A stretch of 64,000 bases of DNA, taken from the NCBI GenBank assembly GCA_951799425.1, contig OX637399.1:33081701-33145700 (forward strand). The letters run 5' to 3'. Below the pieces are notes generated by a model, which was given only the letters and a program-made list of their open reading frames with translations, made no database searches and was not told the origin of the DNA. Within the stretch, counting starts at the first letter, position 1. Every line of letters starts with the position of its first letter. Shown here piece by piece: positions 11,433 to 23,937 of the stretch. Source of the stretch: Ilex aquifolium (Eukaryota > Streptophyta > Magnoliopsida > Aquifoliales > Aquifoliaceae). Made by a program: the position numbers and the translations under genes.

Positions 11433-12122
11433 ATTATCACATTAGCCATCATATTCTCCCCAACTAATGGACCACATTGCAAGTCATAGACTCATAGTCA
11501 TGAGAGGCCACGAGTGCAAGAGATTTGGGCAAGAAAGAATGGTGTGTAGGGTTAGGTTGAAGGTTAGGACCATTGTACCCTATTTGGGTTCACCAAGAAA
11601 GTTGGGGACTATGCCCAATCCCAATTTAATGGCTCTGCAATAGGGGTGTCAATTTTTTACTCGAAACACGAACCCGACTCGAACCGAACCCGACACGAAC
11701 TCGAAAAAAACACGATTAGTTGACACGATAATAAATGGGTCAAATTAAGGTTCGACACGAATAACACGATTAGTGAGTGCTGTAGATAGAAAATAATTAT
11801 TTAACGAATATTATATTCTTAAATAAGAATTTTATAATTTTTTTATAATTTTTTATAATTTTTTAAATAATATTATATTAGTTGTTGTCAAATTAAATAA
11901 TTTTTTATTAACACGAATATTGACACGAACCCGACACGTACCGAAATGACACGACACGAAAATAACACGATCGAAAGTGACACGACACGAAACCGACCCA
12001 ACCCGACACATTTGACACCCCTACTCTGCAAGCACATGTTTTACACCATTGATGGAAGCTTAGGTAATTCACCAAAAATTAAAGTATGCCATTTTTGGTT
12101 TTGCTGACAAAATGTCACTATT
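11433..12122. repeat. Segmental duplication, copy B (interrupted by a hAT MITE)
   Basis: Same segment as 10869-11153. Removing the MITE plus one copy of its target duplication leaves about 300 bp collinear with copy A. The interruption is only in this copy, so the MITE came after the duplication. Confidence 0.85.
11641..12023. mobile_element. hAT-type MITE (383 bp)
   Basis: Terminal inverted repeats TAGGGGTGTCAA / TTGACACCCCTA and a perfect 8-bp target duplication CTCTGCAA (11633-11640 and 12024-12031). The subterminal regions are rich in cgaacccgacacg words on both sides, and the centre is AT-rich. There is no coding capacity; movement would depend on a hAT transposase from elsewhere. Confidence 0.94.
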
Positions 12123-12279
12123 CATTTAATCTACCACTTGCCTCCATATGGTTTGGCAAACCACTGTCTATATTGGTAGAGATGCTTGTGAAAATTAACT
12201 TCTAAAATCATGAACAATAAACATTTTGGGCAATTCCTTTTGTTGTTTACATTCAATTCCGAGTCAAGCTAACTCTAAG

Positions 12280-12493
12280 AAGAACCTCAAGTGGTAACAG
12301 AGAGGAGTTATAAATCCAAACGTTTTGAGTTCAAATCTTGGCAATTCCTTGGGACCAGACCTTGAGGGATTTATCTCTCATGAATACCCTAGTTTCAGCG
12401 TAGATGGTTTGTCTTTGCCCGGACCAGAGAAGGGATTAGTCGAGATACGCGTAAGCTGGTCTATACACCCCCAACCATTGAGAGAAAAAAAAA
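12280..12493 (+). mobile_element. tRNA-derived SINE, copy 3 (near full length)
   Basis: The best-preserved copy: A-box-like cctcaagtggtaacagagag, B-box-like gagttcaaatcttgg about 40 bases later, then gagggatttatctctcatga and a terminal A-run after cattgagag. A short agtcaag repeat on both sides may be the target duplication. Confidence 0.82.
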
Positions 12494-13186
12494 TCAAGTC
12501 AAGGGTAGAGCCAAAAAATCCACAAGGGGGAGGGGGCAGGGTGAGTCAGATTAAGGAAAGATTCAATATAAGATGTAGGGGTCAAAATCCAAGTATCAAA
12601 AATTTAAGGGTCGGCATTTAGAATCATAGCAAAATTTGAAGGTTCATGAGGCAATTTTCTCAAAAAAAAAAACCACATGGTCATGCACCACATGTCTCCA
12701 CATTTCATTAGCACCATATGAGCATTGTCCACCTGATCACACCAACTTACATGTCTCCAAAGCAGGTTAGGCAGGAAATTAACTCATATCCTTGTTCCAT
12801 CTTTTCATCCTTTTTTCTATAGAAAGAACATCCCTTACTAATTAGGTTATCCTTATCCTAGATTAGCTCTTTCTTTTTATAGTTAGTAACCAAGAATTCT
12901 TTCAACTATACATTCTTTGATCAACTGATTATAAAGTGAACTTCAACTACGTGCAATTGAACGCAAATTATACACATTGAAATTAACGAACAAGAGAGAA
13001 ACTAAAGATTTTTTATTTAAACCCCTTGAAAATTTATTTAATCTAAAAAACCCATTTGAATTTTTCAATATGCCCAAAAAATGTGAAAATAAAAATAAAC
13101 AATACCTAAACAGCCATTAAGGATTTTTTGTTCAAGCAAATAATGTTTAGGACCCCATGGTGTGTAATTGGATGTTCAAGGGATTG
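12494..13186. other. Intergenic, nothing recognised
   Basis: No coding exon or element ends seen. The ORF crossing 12325-12621 is the SINE plus its flank. Confidence 0.5.
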
Positions 13187-13352
13187 ATAAATACAACCCT
13201 GGTACCAACGGAATTAACCAAAAATAAAGGGACCTAGATGCAATAACGCAGCTGAATAACTGTCAGAAGCGACAACGTAAAAGGCTGTTGATGTTGCTTT
13301 ATTCTCTGTTCATCGAAAAGACCCACCACGTTGCATCTGTCAGTTCATCTTT
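13187..13352. repeat. Old direct duplication, left copy
   Basis: It aligns over about 165 bp with 14093-14262: both have gttgatgtt.cttta, cacccaccacgttgcat and tgtcag at the same spacing. By eye 70-75% identity. Its nature is unknown. Confidence 0.6.
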
Positions 13353-13939
13353 TTGAGAAAATAACTTTTTGTTGACTAATCGGGTCTGTCATCACTTTGA
13401 ATTGGATTTTGATCGATGAATTTAAAAATAATTTTAAAAGTTAAATTTGAAATTTGATTTGTTAATTCTATAAATTTTTATTTTTGTGATTCATATTCGA
13501 ATTTGTTAATAACTCGAAAATTAAATTCGATCTTACTAATTTTAATTTAACTAAATTTTTTTTAAATAATCAATTATTTTCTTTAATATTTACACAAAAT
13601 ATATATATATATATATATAAGATCAGATTATAATCGGGTCAAATATAGGTATATCCACATTAGAATCTGTAAAACATATAAGACCAAATTCGGATTCTGG
13701 TTTGAATAATCGATTAAAAATATCAATTCATATTCAACTAATTAAATTTAAATTAAAATTCAATACATTGACCGATTTAATCTCAACTTCCATATTTGAA
13801 AAAAGTAACTATACTTTTAAACACTCGTGCTTAGGATATAAAATTTTAGATATGTACAATCACTCTCAAATTATACATATTTGTTTAATTAAATAAAACT
13901 TTCAAATTCAAAAACTTAAGATGTAAATTTCATTGGGAT
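13353..13939. other. Very AT-rich spacer with (AT)n
   Basis: Contains an (AT)n run at about 13600-13619 and many ttcgaatt-type words, like the sequences near 2300-2450 and 44200-44480. The 64-codon frame at 13702-13896 looks non-coding. Confidence 0.5.
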
Positions 13940-14068
13940 TCGTTATTGGATTTTCAATAGTCATGAATATCTTAATTCTAATGTGGATGATATGCTTTTG
14001 ACCGAATCGGAGAAAAAATTAATCTAAATACGCATAATCTGATCCAAACATTCTAGATCGTGAAAAAA
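13940..14068 (+). mobile_element. tRNA-derived SINE, copy 4 (5'-truncated, old)
   Basis: Shares the 3' body with the other copies (catgaatatcttaattctaa, then aatcta.atacgcataat) and ends gtgaaaaaaag. The head is missing and the target duplication is unclear (taaattt on both sides). Confidence 0.65.
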
Positions 14069-14092
14069 AGAAGTTAAATTTGAGAGTTAATT

Positions 14093-14262
14093 AATGTATA
14101 CTACCGTGGTATCAAATGAATTAATGAAAACCATAGTGACAATCCTGCTATGACTCGGCTAAATAAAACTGTCACAATCGACAAAGTAGAGGGTAGTTGA
14201 TGTTACTTTACATTCGCATTGAATCTCAGGCACCCACCACGTTGCATATGTCAGGTTGCCTT
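14093..14262. repeat. Old direct duplication, right copy
   Basis: Partner of 13187-13352, about 906 bp downstream in the same orientation. The truncated SINE copy lies between the two. Confidence 0.6.
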
Positions 14263-16100
14263 TGGAAACGACAGTGAAAACAACTTTAATTTAGTCGATC
14301 AACTCAAGTCAGTATTATAGTTTAAATAGAACATTTTATAATTGATAATTGCTACGTCTAATCGTCCTTGACCACTTTTTTTACGCTGCAAAAAAAAAAA
14401 ACAATTATTGATATGGAAATGTGGTGGTCAAAAAATAATTTCTTTTAAAGTTTGGTAATAATTAATTATAATACAACATCAATTTCAACTTTGACCTTTG
14501 GTCTTTATACTTTATTAATTGCGAAAGCAACCCCAATAGTTACAATGGATCATCATCATCATCATCCACATGAACTTTTTAGAATATCAGATAGTGACAT
14601 TTTTCCGAATAAGTTGCGTATGTTCCTACATTTTATTCCTCAATTGATAATAAGGAAGGAGAAGCCTGCAACCTTCAACACACAAAAACAAATGATGACA
14701 AATGAGAGATCATGTGATTCTAAAACCAGTTGCGTGGCTCCTTCATTCATAAAAATACTAGTAATAACTCATGTCCGAAGGTATGATAGAACACAAAATT
14801 CGAACCCCAAAAAATCAATTTCATTATATTAAATAATATATTTTCTTTTCTTCATTACGTCATTCAAAATTTATTTTTACCCATTAATTTTTTAAAAATA
14901 TCTACAAAATTTTCTCAAAATATATAATTCAATAAAAAAAAATTTAACATATGTATACTATCGTGTATGGATAATATCTGAAATAAAAATTATGTTAAAC
15001 TACAAATAAATCAAATATTAAATGATTGAATATGTGATAGAAATGAGTGATGTGATGGTTTTTTTTTTTTGGGGGGGGGAATGTAAATGGTATAAAATTC
15101 AACTTCCTATGCGTTTTATTATATAGATATAACATATTAATTTTGATTCGAATTTAATTCAAATTAAAATATACGTAGTTAATTATACTAGTTAAAGTGT
15201 ACGTACTTCCCTACCTAATTTACAGAAATACCAATTTGCCATACATTTCGAAGAATGAATTTGCACCGTATAAACCCCATGTGGCCAAGTCTAATCTCTG
15301 ATAACTCGGAGATCTCAGGTTCAATACTTTTTTTTATACCCTAAGAGTCAATCATTCTTATTCTTCAGGAGACATATTTTAATTTCGCTTGGACCATAAT
15401 GATCAATATCTAAACTCGATAGAGTAGTTTATGTAAGCCTGAATATATTGTAGTTAAAAAAAAAAAAAAAAATTGGACCATATTCTTCAAAATAGTGTTT
15501 TCAATGGGTTGTCTAGTGGTTTAATTATCGTGAGTTGTACTGTGCTAAAATTTATTGAAATTATAATCGTGTGAAGTGAAGTTTTGTCGTGTATATTTCT
15601 TGTTTAACTGAATTCATATATTATTTAGATGAATTCATGTTGATGTATTTATTAAGTGCATGTCGATCCATTTTATGGAATGAGGTTAGCAATTTATTTA
15701 TGATGTGAACTTATTTCGACAAAACTCATACCTATTAACATTGTCTCGATTTTGGGTTGAGTTCTCGAATCACGTTAAGAACTGCCAAAATCTTAATTTA
15801 GAATATTTGGTTTTGAAATTGAATTTTATGTGAGTGAATATTCTCCTGAGTACAAAAAACACACAACATAGGAGTTATGAAGAAAACAGAATCTATACAT
15901 AAATATTCTTAATTTTGTAAATAGAATCTATACACATAAGTTTATTTGGACACCCCGACATTGAACTCATAAAAAAAAACTACACATAAATACTAACCGA
16001 CATTTTTCATTTTTCACTCGGTCGTTAATAGCATTTCTAAAATCAACCTTCGTGATAACCGGTCCTGCGGTCCATCTGATCCGACCGATCCCCAAGGGAG
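14263..16100. other. Intergenic region upstream of the Rho-N-motif gene
   Basis: AT-rich. It includes a T11-G8 run near 15060 and a SINE-like patch at about 15278-15472. No exon was recognised; the 126-codon frame at 14452-14832 has no coding character. Confidence 0.5.
15278..15472 (+). repeat. Possible second tRNA-derived SINE
   Basis: Has A-box-like tggccaagtcta and B-box-like caggttcaatac at tRNA spacing, and a long terminal A-run (about 15455-15471). No target duplication was found, and it is not related to the other SINE family. Confidence 0.35.
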
Positions 16101-16115
16101 GTCCCACATTTTGTC

Positions 16116-16124
16116 TGGGCCCAC
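16116..16124 (+). promoter_or_regulatory. Site II-like promoter motif TGGGCCCAC
   Basis: TGGGCC-type motifs bind TCP factors in promoters of plant housekeeping genes. This one lies directly upstream of the CT-rich leader of the following gene, a fitting position. Function is inferred. Confidence 0.4.
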
Positions 16125-16149
16125 CATGTGAGTACAGACAAAAACCAAC

Positions 16150-18282
16150 TTCCTGCACCCCCCCCTCTCTCTCTCTGTCTATCTCTCACACACACAGACA
16201 CACACAGTCTGAGTCTCCATCTCTATAGAAGGCCGCCGCTATCAGTGTCAGAACCTCTCTCTCTCTCTCAGACTTCGTTCCTTAGTCTCTTCTCTACACT
16301 GCGAGTCTCCTGAAAAGGAATATCAGGTACATTTCTTCTCGTTGGTCCTCAAGAAAGCTACATTTCGAAATTTTCTTACTATTCCTCTCTGATAATTTTG
16401 TTAGGGACTTCATAAACTCTTGAATTTCACTGTATATGCATTTCAAATACTTGTGATATGCACTTTAGTCCAATTCTCTGTTTTTGTTGCTAATTTGCTT
16501 CTAGAATCTCTTTGCCTCTCTCTTTTTCTACTGAATTAGGTTCTGATGTTTGTAACATAGTAGTGTATTTCAATCTTCAGGAAAAAAGGTGCTATTCTGT
16601 TGTTTTCAATGGCGTATATTCTGTTCATGTAAGTTATGCTGTCTAGAGTGGGAAGTTAAAATTTCTTTGCTCTTTCTCGTTCCAGCTATTTCTTAAAATT
16701 TTGGATTTCATGTGAGCATTCTCTTCATGTCTTGATTTATGGTAATCTGTTCATATTTTATTGTGCTTAATCTCCTTTCTTTTTTGTGGATTTTGTTATT
16801 TTCCTTTTGGCCTTCTTTTGGGAATAGGATTGTTCTATATTGAGTCTTCTCATTTTGTGTTCAAATCTATTATCCTAAGTGGGGTCATTAGAGAAGATGG
16901 GATTCAACGGTTGGAGAATACTAAAGATGCTGTGAAACCTTCATGATTTGTGTTTTTGGTCCCCTATTCTTTAGTGGCCCCATTTTGGATGATGGATTCT
17001 GAGCTTCAATGGTTCTGGAACATGCAAAGGAGCTATTCAATCTCCCAGAGACATTCATACATTCCTTAGACATTAATCCCCCTCATAAATTGTTTCTCCA
17101 GATTATCTCGAAATTTCTTATTTCCCTATACTTTGCCCACAATCTGCATAATCTTCCAGAACTACATGGTTGAGGGTTTTCTTGTTATTTTGCCTCAACA
17201 AAGGAAATTATCTTAATAATGACGAGGATGTCTAGGTATGTATGGGAGTGGGGTTTATTTATTCTTCTTTGTCTTCTTCTTTTGAATTTAGATTATCGGG
17301 GTTCTGTTAAATAATATATTGTCTCTTGATTAAGATATATTTTTTTATGTTATTTTTGTGCTCTCTTTTCCTTTTAGGAATTGTTCATTAATTTTTATCT
17401 CACAACTGCTCATTTGACGTTCAATGGTTGTTTACCGAATCTTAGTTTTTAATATTCCTAAACATCGAAGAATCGAGGACATTGTTTGATAAGTGTGAAT
17501 CAAGAATTAGGAAATACTTGCTTTGTTTTCGCTGTTAGATGAACGGAGTATTAGAAATATTATTTTACTTTCCTCTCTTTTGCTCCTTTAATTTATCCTC
17601 TGAAGATCAGTTTGAGGCTAAACTATTCCCTGCTGAATTTCTGGAGTTATTAGGCTCCTTATTATGGGTTGTAGTTGTGCAAATAATTCTTCTATGGCAA
17701 TGGCTGTACTGCCTAGAACTTTCGAATGAACATTAAATTGTGCAACTGATTTAGTACATGAACAGCTAATAAGAATAATAGAAAGTAAGGATTTATGTTT
17801 TACATTTTGAATTGGGTATATATGGTATATATCTGATGTGGTTGTTTCCTTGCAGATTTGTAGCCAGCAAAAGGATAAACCTTGTGGGACTACAAGACGT
17901 CACAGGTTGCACGACACTTGAGCTGATTCATTTTGTCTGAAGAACCTCCCTTTTCCACATTTAGATCTCCAGTTGGACACTTCAAAGTATGTTATTGTGA
18001 GATTAAACTAAATTTTGTTACTGTTTATGACCTTGATGACGAGTGACTTGTGATTTTCGATAGAACTGGATTAGAAACCATTGACTAGGAAAATTTTGAT
18101 TCTTCCACTTCTAATATCAGTGTCTAATGTTCTCATGGACCTATCCTATACACTTCGGCTTTCAAACTAACAATTTCTTCTATTTATATCTCTAGTACCT
18201 TTTTTTTCTTATATTATCTTAATTTGGTGGAAAATTTTACTGTTTTCATCATTTGTATTTCAGGTTAAAGTTTTCTGGGTAC
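16150..18282 (+). other. 5' UTR exons and introns of the Rho-N-motif gene
   Basis: CT-rich leader of about 175 bp ending at 16326 (cag|gtacat), then a 1.5-kb intron, a non-coding exon at 17856-17986 (ttgcag| ... |gtatgt), and the start-codon exon from 18264. The transcription start is only estimated. No ATG lies in the leader exon. Confidence 0.6.
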
Positions 18283-21200
18283 ATGGATTTGGCTCTTTGG
18301 GATCCATCAGATGATCAAGGTTTTTCACTATTGTCTTATACTTAAGACTTCATGTTATCCTTTTTTGTTAGTGATGGTTTGATTTTTAAATCTTATTTAG
18401 GAAAGCAAAGCAAAAACTTAATCCAAAGCTTCATTATACTACTTATTTTCATTGCAATTATCGTAGTTGATTTAAATAATTGCTCTTCAGTTGCATGGGG
18501 AAGCATTTTTCAAATTGGACAGAGATGGCAGAGTGACTTCCATTTTGGTAATGGTCTTGGTAATTTGGCGTCCCTCTTTTAAACCCTCTCCCAATTTTTT
18601 ACCTTATATTTTCCTATTGTAGATGTTATAGAAGAAAATGCTTTAAATGAGAAATCATGCATACAAGTGCTAAAGATATTGATAACCAAAGCCGATACTG
18701 AAATCATCGACCTTGAAGATGATGTAGTGACCCTCCAAAGCCAACTAGCCTGGGCTGATGAAGAATGGTCTAAAATATGCTCTACTGCTTTGAGAGAAAG
18801 GATTGACTGCCTTAATATTTCAATTCAGAGCTTAAAGAGTAACAATGTGCAAGATGAGCATGATTGTGGTGTTTGTTTACTCGAGCGTAGAGAACCAGCA
18901 GAGAGAATGCATGAAATAGTAAAGGGTCTACTCACTGCTGACTCTCAACCAATAGACGAGCAGGTTTGATTTTTGGAACTTTCACATTCTTCTTCTCGTG
19001 CGCTGCTGATTTTAGTCAAATCTAAACTCTGCTATGTTTCCCAAAATTAGAATTCATAGAAGTGACTGATCATCGAAAAAGAAATCTATGTGACTGAAAA
19101 AGGAGGGGTCACTTATTTATATATAAAGGAGAGTTTAAATAGAAAAGCTTTTAAAGTAACACAGTCCACTGTCAAAAAACTACTTAATGGGGTTCAGTTT
19201 ATTGAAGAACAATTTTGAGTGCAAACATTATAAACTGTAAGTTCAGCATATGAAGATTGGCTTGTAACTGGTTATGCTGTTGTAGCAGATCCTAAAGATT
19301 TGGAAGTCTGGGTTTTAACCGCGTTACCAACACTGCAATATTCTTACTGTACCAAATAACAGGTTCTACCAACCAAAACAAAAAAAAAGGAAACAGGAAA
19401 ATAATTGTTATTTTTGCCACGAATGAGTCACATATTGGGTCATATAAGTTTATTCCCTGTTATAGTTTCTGTTTTATCCAGAAGAGCTTTCTTTTTGGGA
19501 TGAGTCCAAACAAAGTCACTACATGTATATTAAGCTCATGCTTGATATTCATGTTGAGTTTAGTGTGACTTGTGTTCTACAAACTGTCAATCGACAAGAA
19601 TGTAACCTTTGCAGCCTGGTACTGTTCTGCAGTCCTACTCAATATAAAACTTCTGGCACAGAATTGAGCTTCTGCACTTCAATATTGGACAATGGTACTG
19701 ACATCATTTCCATCTTATGAACTTTCCTCTCCCCTACCCCTACCTCTACCCCTCATTGGACCACAGAACAAGTGAGCAATACCATGAGTTTTTAGATATC
19801 CTACCTGTTGCGAAATGCAAAAACAGAAATAAATGAAAGACAAATGGGGAAGAACTGTGAAATAGTTGAATCTAAACAAGTTTGTGACAGGTTAGTGCAA
19901 TCCTCTTGTCCCTGGCCAGGGCCAATCTTACTCTGGATTGTATGTACCCTTATCAGTAAGGATTTATCTTTTCTGATAGAGGGTGAATGGAAGCACCTTC
20001 TAATTCCTCACCCCATGCACTCATGTGAATACATTAAAGCTGTATCAATAGAAGCCTTTTCAATCACCCTCTTGTTTTCAGTTTGAACAGATTCATCCTG
20101 TAAATAAATTCTTAAGGCGATAAGTATCTTATTGTTTTTTCGTCTTAGATAAGGTGTTAAATATTTGTTCAATATATCACTGAAGAAAGAGAAAGCATGC
20201 CTGCTAATACGAAATAGTGACTTAGTTTCTTTGCCAATGAATAGTCTGTGGTTGCTATTACCAAAGAATCAAGCTCAGACATCATGGGAGAGGCAACTGA
20301 TCTTTTGCTGGATAAGAATAGATTGAACAATTCTACTTTGGGTACTGTCAAAAAGGAGAAAGTCAGGGACTCCACTATCACTCCAGCAGAAAATCATGCG
20401 ATCTTAAACTTCCCTTTGAAGCATCCAAGAAAGGAAATCAATTATGCGGTACCTGTTAAGGTCCATGCAGCTCTATCCCTCACTGTTTCTGTTCAAAATC
20501 ACCCCTCAAAAACATGCACGCAAACACTCAGACACACGCTAACATAAAGAAAGTGGGCATAGATGCACAGTTTAAATCTCTAAAATCTTTGCCTATATTT
20601 TGGAAGCATCCTTGCCTGTTCCTACATTCATAAGTATATTAAGCTCTTGAAAATTTCATCCCATAGAGATAATGGTAACAGGTTGTTGCTATGTCTTCTT
20701 TACCTTGTTAGTAAAACTTATATTCTATTCTTATGGGTTTTCTGTTTTTTCTTTTTGGCTTGGAACTCAGAAGCCCCTACGAGACGGAAAAGAAATGGTA
20801 GGGAATTCACTTTCCATTTTTAACTGTGTTAGAAAATTGTGAACAAAAGAAAAATTATTAATAAAACAGTGAGGGAACATGGGAGGAGTTACAAAGTAAT
20901 CATCAATGGATTTGTTTCTTTTCTTTCCATGTCCCTCATTGTTTCCAAGTACAGACAGCATTAATGAGGACAGATACATTAGGTTCATAAACACAGTCAA
21001 AAATTGTGTAAAATAGAAAAACTTTTCTAGTGCTTCAGCGTAACTTTCCCATCTAACAAAACAGCGCACAATACTGCTGTTCAGGTTTCCAGGCTAGATT
21101 CTTCTAGACCTGTAGCTGCTTTCAGAAATAAGAAGAAAATATCTCCCAACTTTATTTCAAAAGAAACTACAGAACTGGTAGCCACGAAACATGGTTCAAC

Positions 21201-23937
21201 TCCCAAAGAGAATGGTGTGACCCAACTGTCATGTTTGAAGCCTCAGCTGAAGAGGAAAAATCATCTAGAAAGAGTAAAGTTCCAGGTAGCCTTCTTCCTC
21301 TTTGCCTTGTAATTTAGATAGTGTAAAATCATTCTGCATGTACTATGTGAATGCTTTAATTGTACATGTCTTTCAAACTGGCATATAGTTCCTGCACATC
21401 ATTATGTGGTTTTTTGTTTTATTTTCATTCAAATTTTTTTTCTTTCTGCCTTTTCCTTTCCTTTGCTTTTTTTTTTTTTTTGTAATTTAAACTGACTTGT
21501 CTTTGAAGTATTCGTTAAGGCAGAAAATGTGCTTCTTGTTCTTTTCCATTTTAGCCTTTGTTGTGGGGCATATTGCCCCTGCACATCATTATGGAGGATT
21601 TATTGTTTGTTGCATGAGTTATGATTGTGGTTTTGCTCCAGAAAAGCAACCTTGAACAGACTTTGAACACTGTTGTCCAGAAGCCGAGTTTAAATGATGA
21701 GAAACATGCCATCAGCCACACCAAGGAGGAGGGTAAACTTAGCAATTCTTATTCAAAAACTGTTGGTGAAAAAGTGGTGGAAAAAAGCCCTACTCCCTCA
21801 GTTCCAATTTCAAATTTATCTTTGAAACCTGAAAAGAACAGAACAGTTGTGGAAGGAAAGGACAAGGTAAAAGTAGCTCTCTCCTCTATTCTACACTTCT
21901 TGGAATTGCATGAAAATTAAGCTTAAGTGATTGGCGTAACATGCTGCAACTTCAAGATCATATATATCAACTCCAACTTGTTCACATTAAATCACCTGAA
22001 TAATTTTTTTTTACCAGGAACAGCTTGAAGATACTAAAATCAAAGACTCAAGCTCAAGCTCTTTCAGGCAAGTAAATGGCAACACCTCTGACTCTGAGAG
22101 GAAGGGTTTTAGTTATTTTGGTTCAAAAGTTGACAAGAAGCAGGGAGTTAGAAGTTCCGCTAATGACAGCCATAAATTTTCAAGATCAGTTTTGAAGAAT
22201 GTAGGGAAAGAAATAAATTTTCCAAGAAAATTTAAGGTACATGCTACTCTTTACTTGTTTAATTGTATGAGTACCTAACGATTACATATCTTAGTGTGAA
22301 GTGAACTACTCTAATATATGACTAGAAAATTGTGCATTAATAGCATACCATGCTGCACATAGATCATGATGTAGTCCAACCTACCTCTTCAGTGTTTTTT
22401 TCATAATAGAATGTTAGTGATCTCCTCTAACAATGAACAGCCAGCAAATGTTATGGTAAAAGATTCAATGTCAGATGCTTCAAAGCATTCGGCCAGTGCA
22501 AATGGGACAAAAAAGTTGAACAAGATTGACTTAGAAGTTATTGATAATGGAGAAGTAAAAGAATGCAGTTCTGCAGAGAGAAGCAAGATTTTAGAGTCAT
22601 CTTTGGAGATCAGAGGAAATGAAACAGATATTGTGGAAACAGTCGAGGTACAAGCAGCTTTTCCATTACTGTGATTTACATAGGTACATATGCTTTGCAA
22701 ATCATGGAAGTTGGGTTCACTCCTAAAGGAAATGCTTCCTTTTTGATAATTGACCTGCTTCTCTGTGAGATGGAATTCGACGTCTGACTCCAGCTTAAAA
22801 AGTGGGAAGACATTAAAATGCATAATTTATAAACCTCCTGAGATGTTTGTTGATTGCTTTCAAGTACCCTAAATTATAGTTGTTACTTGAAAATAGTCTT
22901 AGACCTCAGATGCGAAGGGCTATACTCAAAAATTTCATGGTAACATATATGTTGATGAGATGAGTGCAAATCATCTGGATTCACCAATATATGATTTATT
23001 TGCAAGTTTCTGCCAGCTTGCAGATCCCAAAACAGATGCTTTGAAACATGCAACTGAAGACACTAATGCAAACCCAAAAACAAGCAAAGGAACAGCAGCT
23101 GCTGCTCCTTGCAAGATTGATCCTTCAAAATCTTCTTCAAAGAAAGAACAGAATACAGTAAAAGCTCCACAGAGAGTGAAGAATCGGAAGGCTAGTCTTA
23201 CTGATACAGAACACGCTGCTGCCGGTTCACTTTTAGAGCTGCTGAACCATAGAAGAGAAGATACAACCAAGCCGCATCAAAAGAAGAAGCAAAGATCACT
23301 ATTAAAACAAGTCCAAAAGGCCGAATTAACTGCTATAGATGAAGAGTCTGATTCAATCTTCCCTCTGAAGCTACAAAAAAAGAGACTGAAGAGAAAAAGG
23401 CAGTCAAATCCAGTAAGTCTACAGGAGCCATGTCTCTCGGTAGAAATTGGGTTAAAATCAATTTACATAGAAAAATTGAAGAGGCAATGCAAATCTCAGA
23501 AGACTGACAAAAATGCAAGCTTCAATCAGTCTGTCAACAAAAAGACAAACGAGACGAAAACTCGGTCTGACTTGTGTCCAGCTGAAGAACCTAGTGTTGC
23601 ACCAGATGTCAGCAAAAATTCAGTTCCACAGGCACAACAGAAAAGGAAAGGACCATCAAGCTCGCCAGTCCTTGAGGGGCCTAAAAAGTTGATGGGTTTC
23701 CAATTCAGTCTGGCAAAAATGGATGATGATACGACAGATTGTACAACTGATGAAGATTGGATTCATGAAAGCTCCAATGATAATTTGGATAGTGAGACAG
23801 TGAAATCTTTGCGTATCTTGGACGTAGAGTATTTATCATTTTCTGAACTGAAGGCCATTGCAAAGCAACACAAGGTGAAAGGGTATTATAGGCTTCGGAA
23901 AGAACAGCTTCGACAACTACTAGGACTGAAACCTTAA
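18283..23937 (+). CDS. Plant nuclear-type protein with C-terminal Rho-N/SAP-like motif (822 aa)
   Basis: Eight coding exons with consistent phases: 18283-18319, 18623-18963, 20245-20448, 21085-21285, 21642-21866, 22018-22236, 22441-22647 and 22903-23937. The N-terminus (MDLALWDPSDDQD) is followed by a Leu/Glu-rich, coiled-coil-like section (LITKADTEIIDLEDDVVTLQ). The long middle is Lys/Ser-rich and predicted disordered, with basic clusters such as KLQKKRLKRKRQ that could act as nuclear signals. The last 40 residues (LSFSELKAIAKQHKVKGYYR, then LRKEQLRQLLGLKP) fit the Rho termination factor N-terminal / SAP-like helix-extended-helix fold, which binds nucleic acid. Arabidopsis At2g41550, in the same neighbourhood, is annotated Rho termination factor in my memory. 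The function is not known. The 1.28-kb intron after 18963 could hide another small exon. In exon 7 an upstream acceptor would give a stop, so 22441 was chosen. Confidence 0.82.

Noticed and set aside
19730-19755. cccctacccctacctctacccc, telomere-like
   Set aside because: Not the plant telomere unit and only a few imperfect units; simple sequence.
22411-22440. Earlier acceptor for exon 7 of the Rho-N gene
   Set aside because: Using the AG at 22409 puts a stop codon in frame; the acceptor before 22441 keeps it open.
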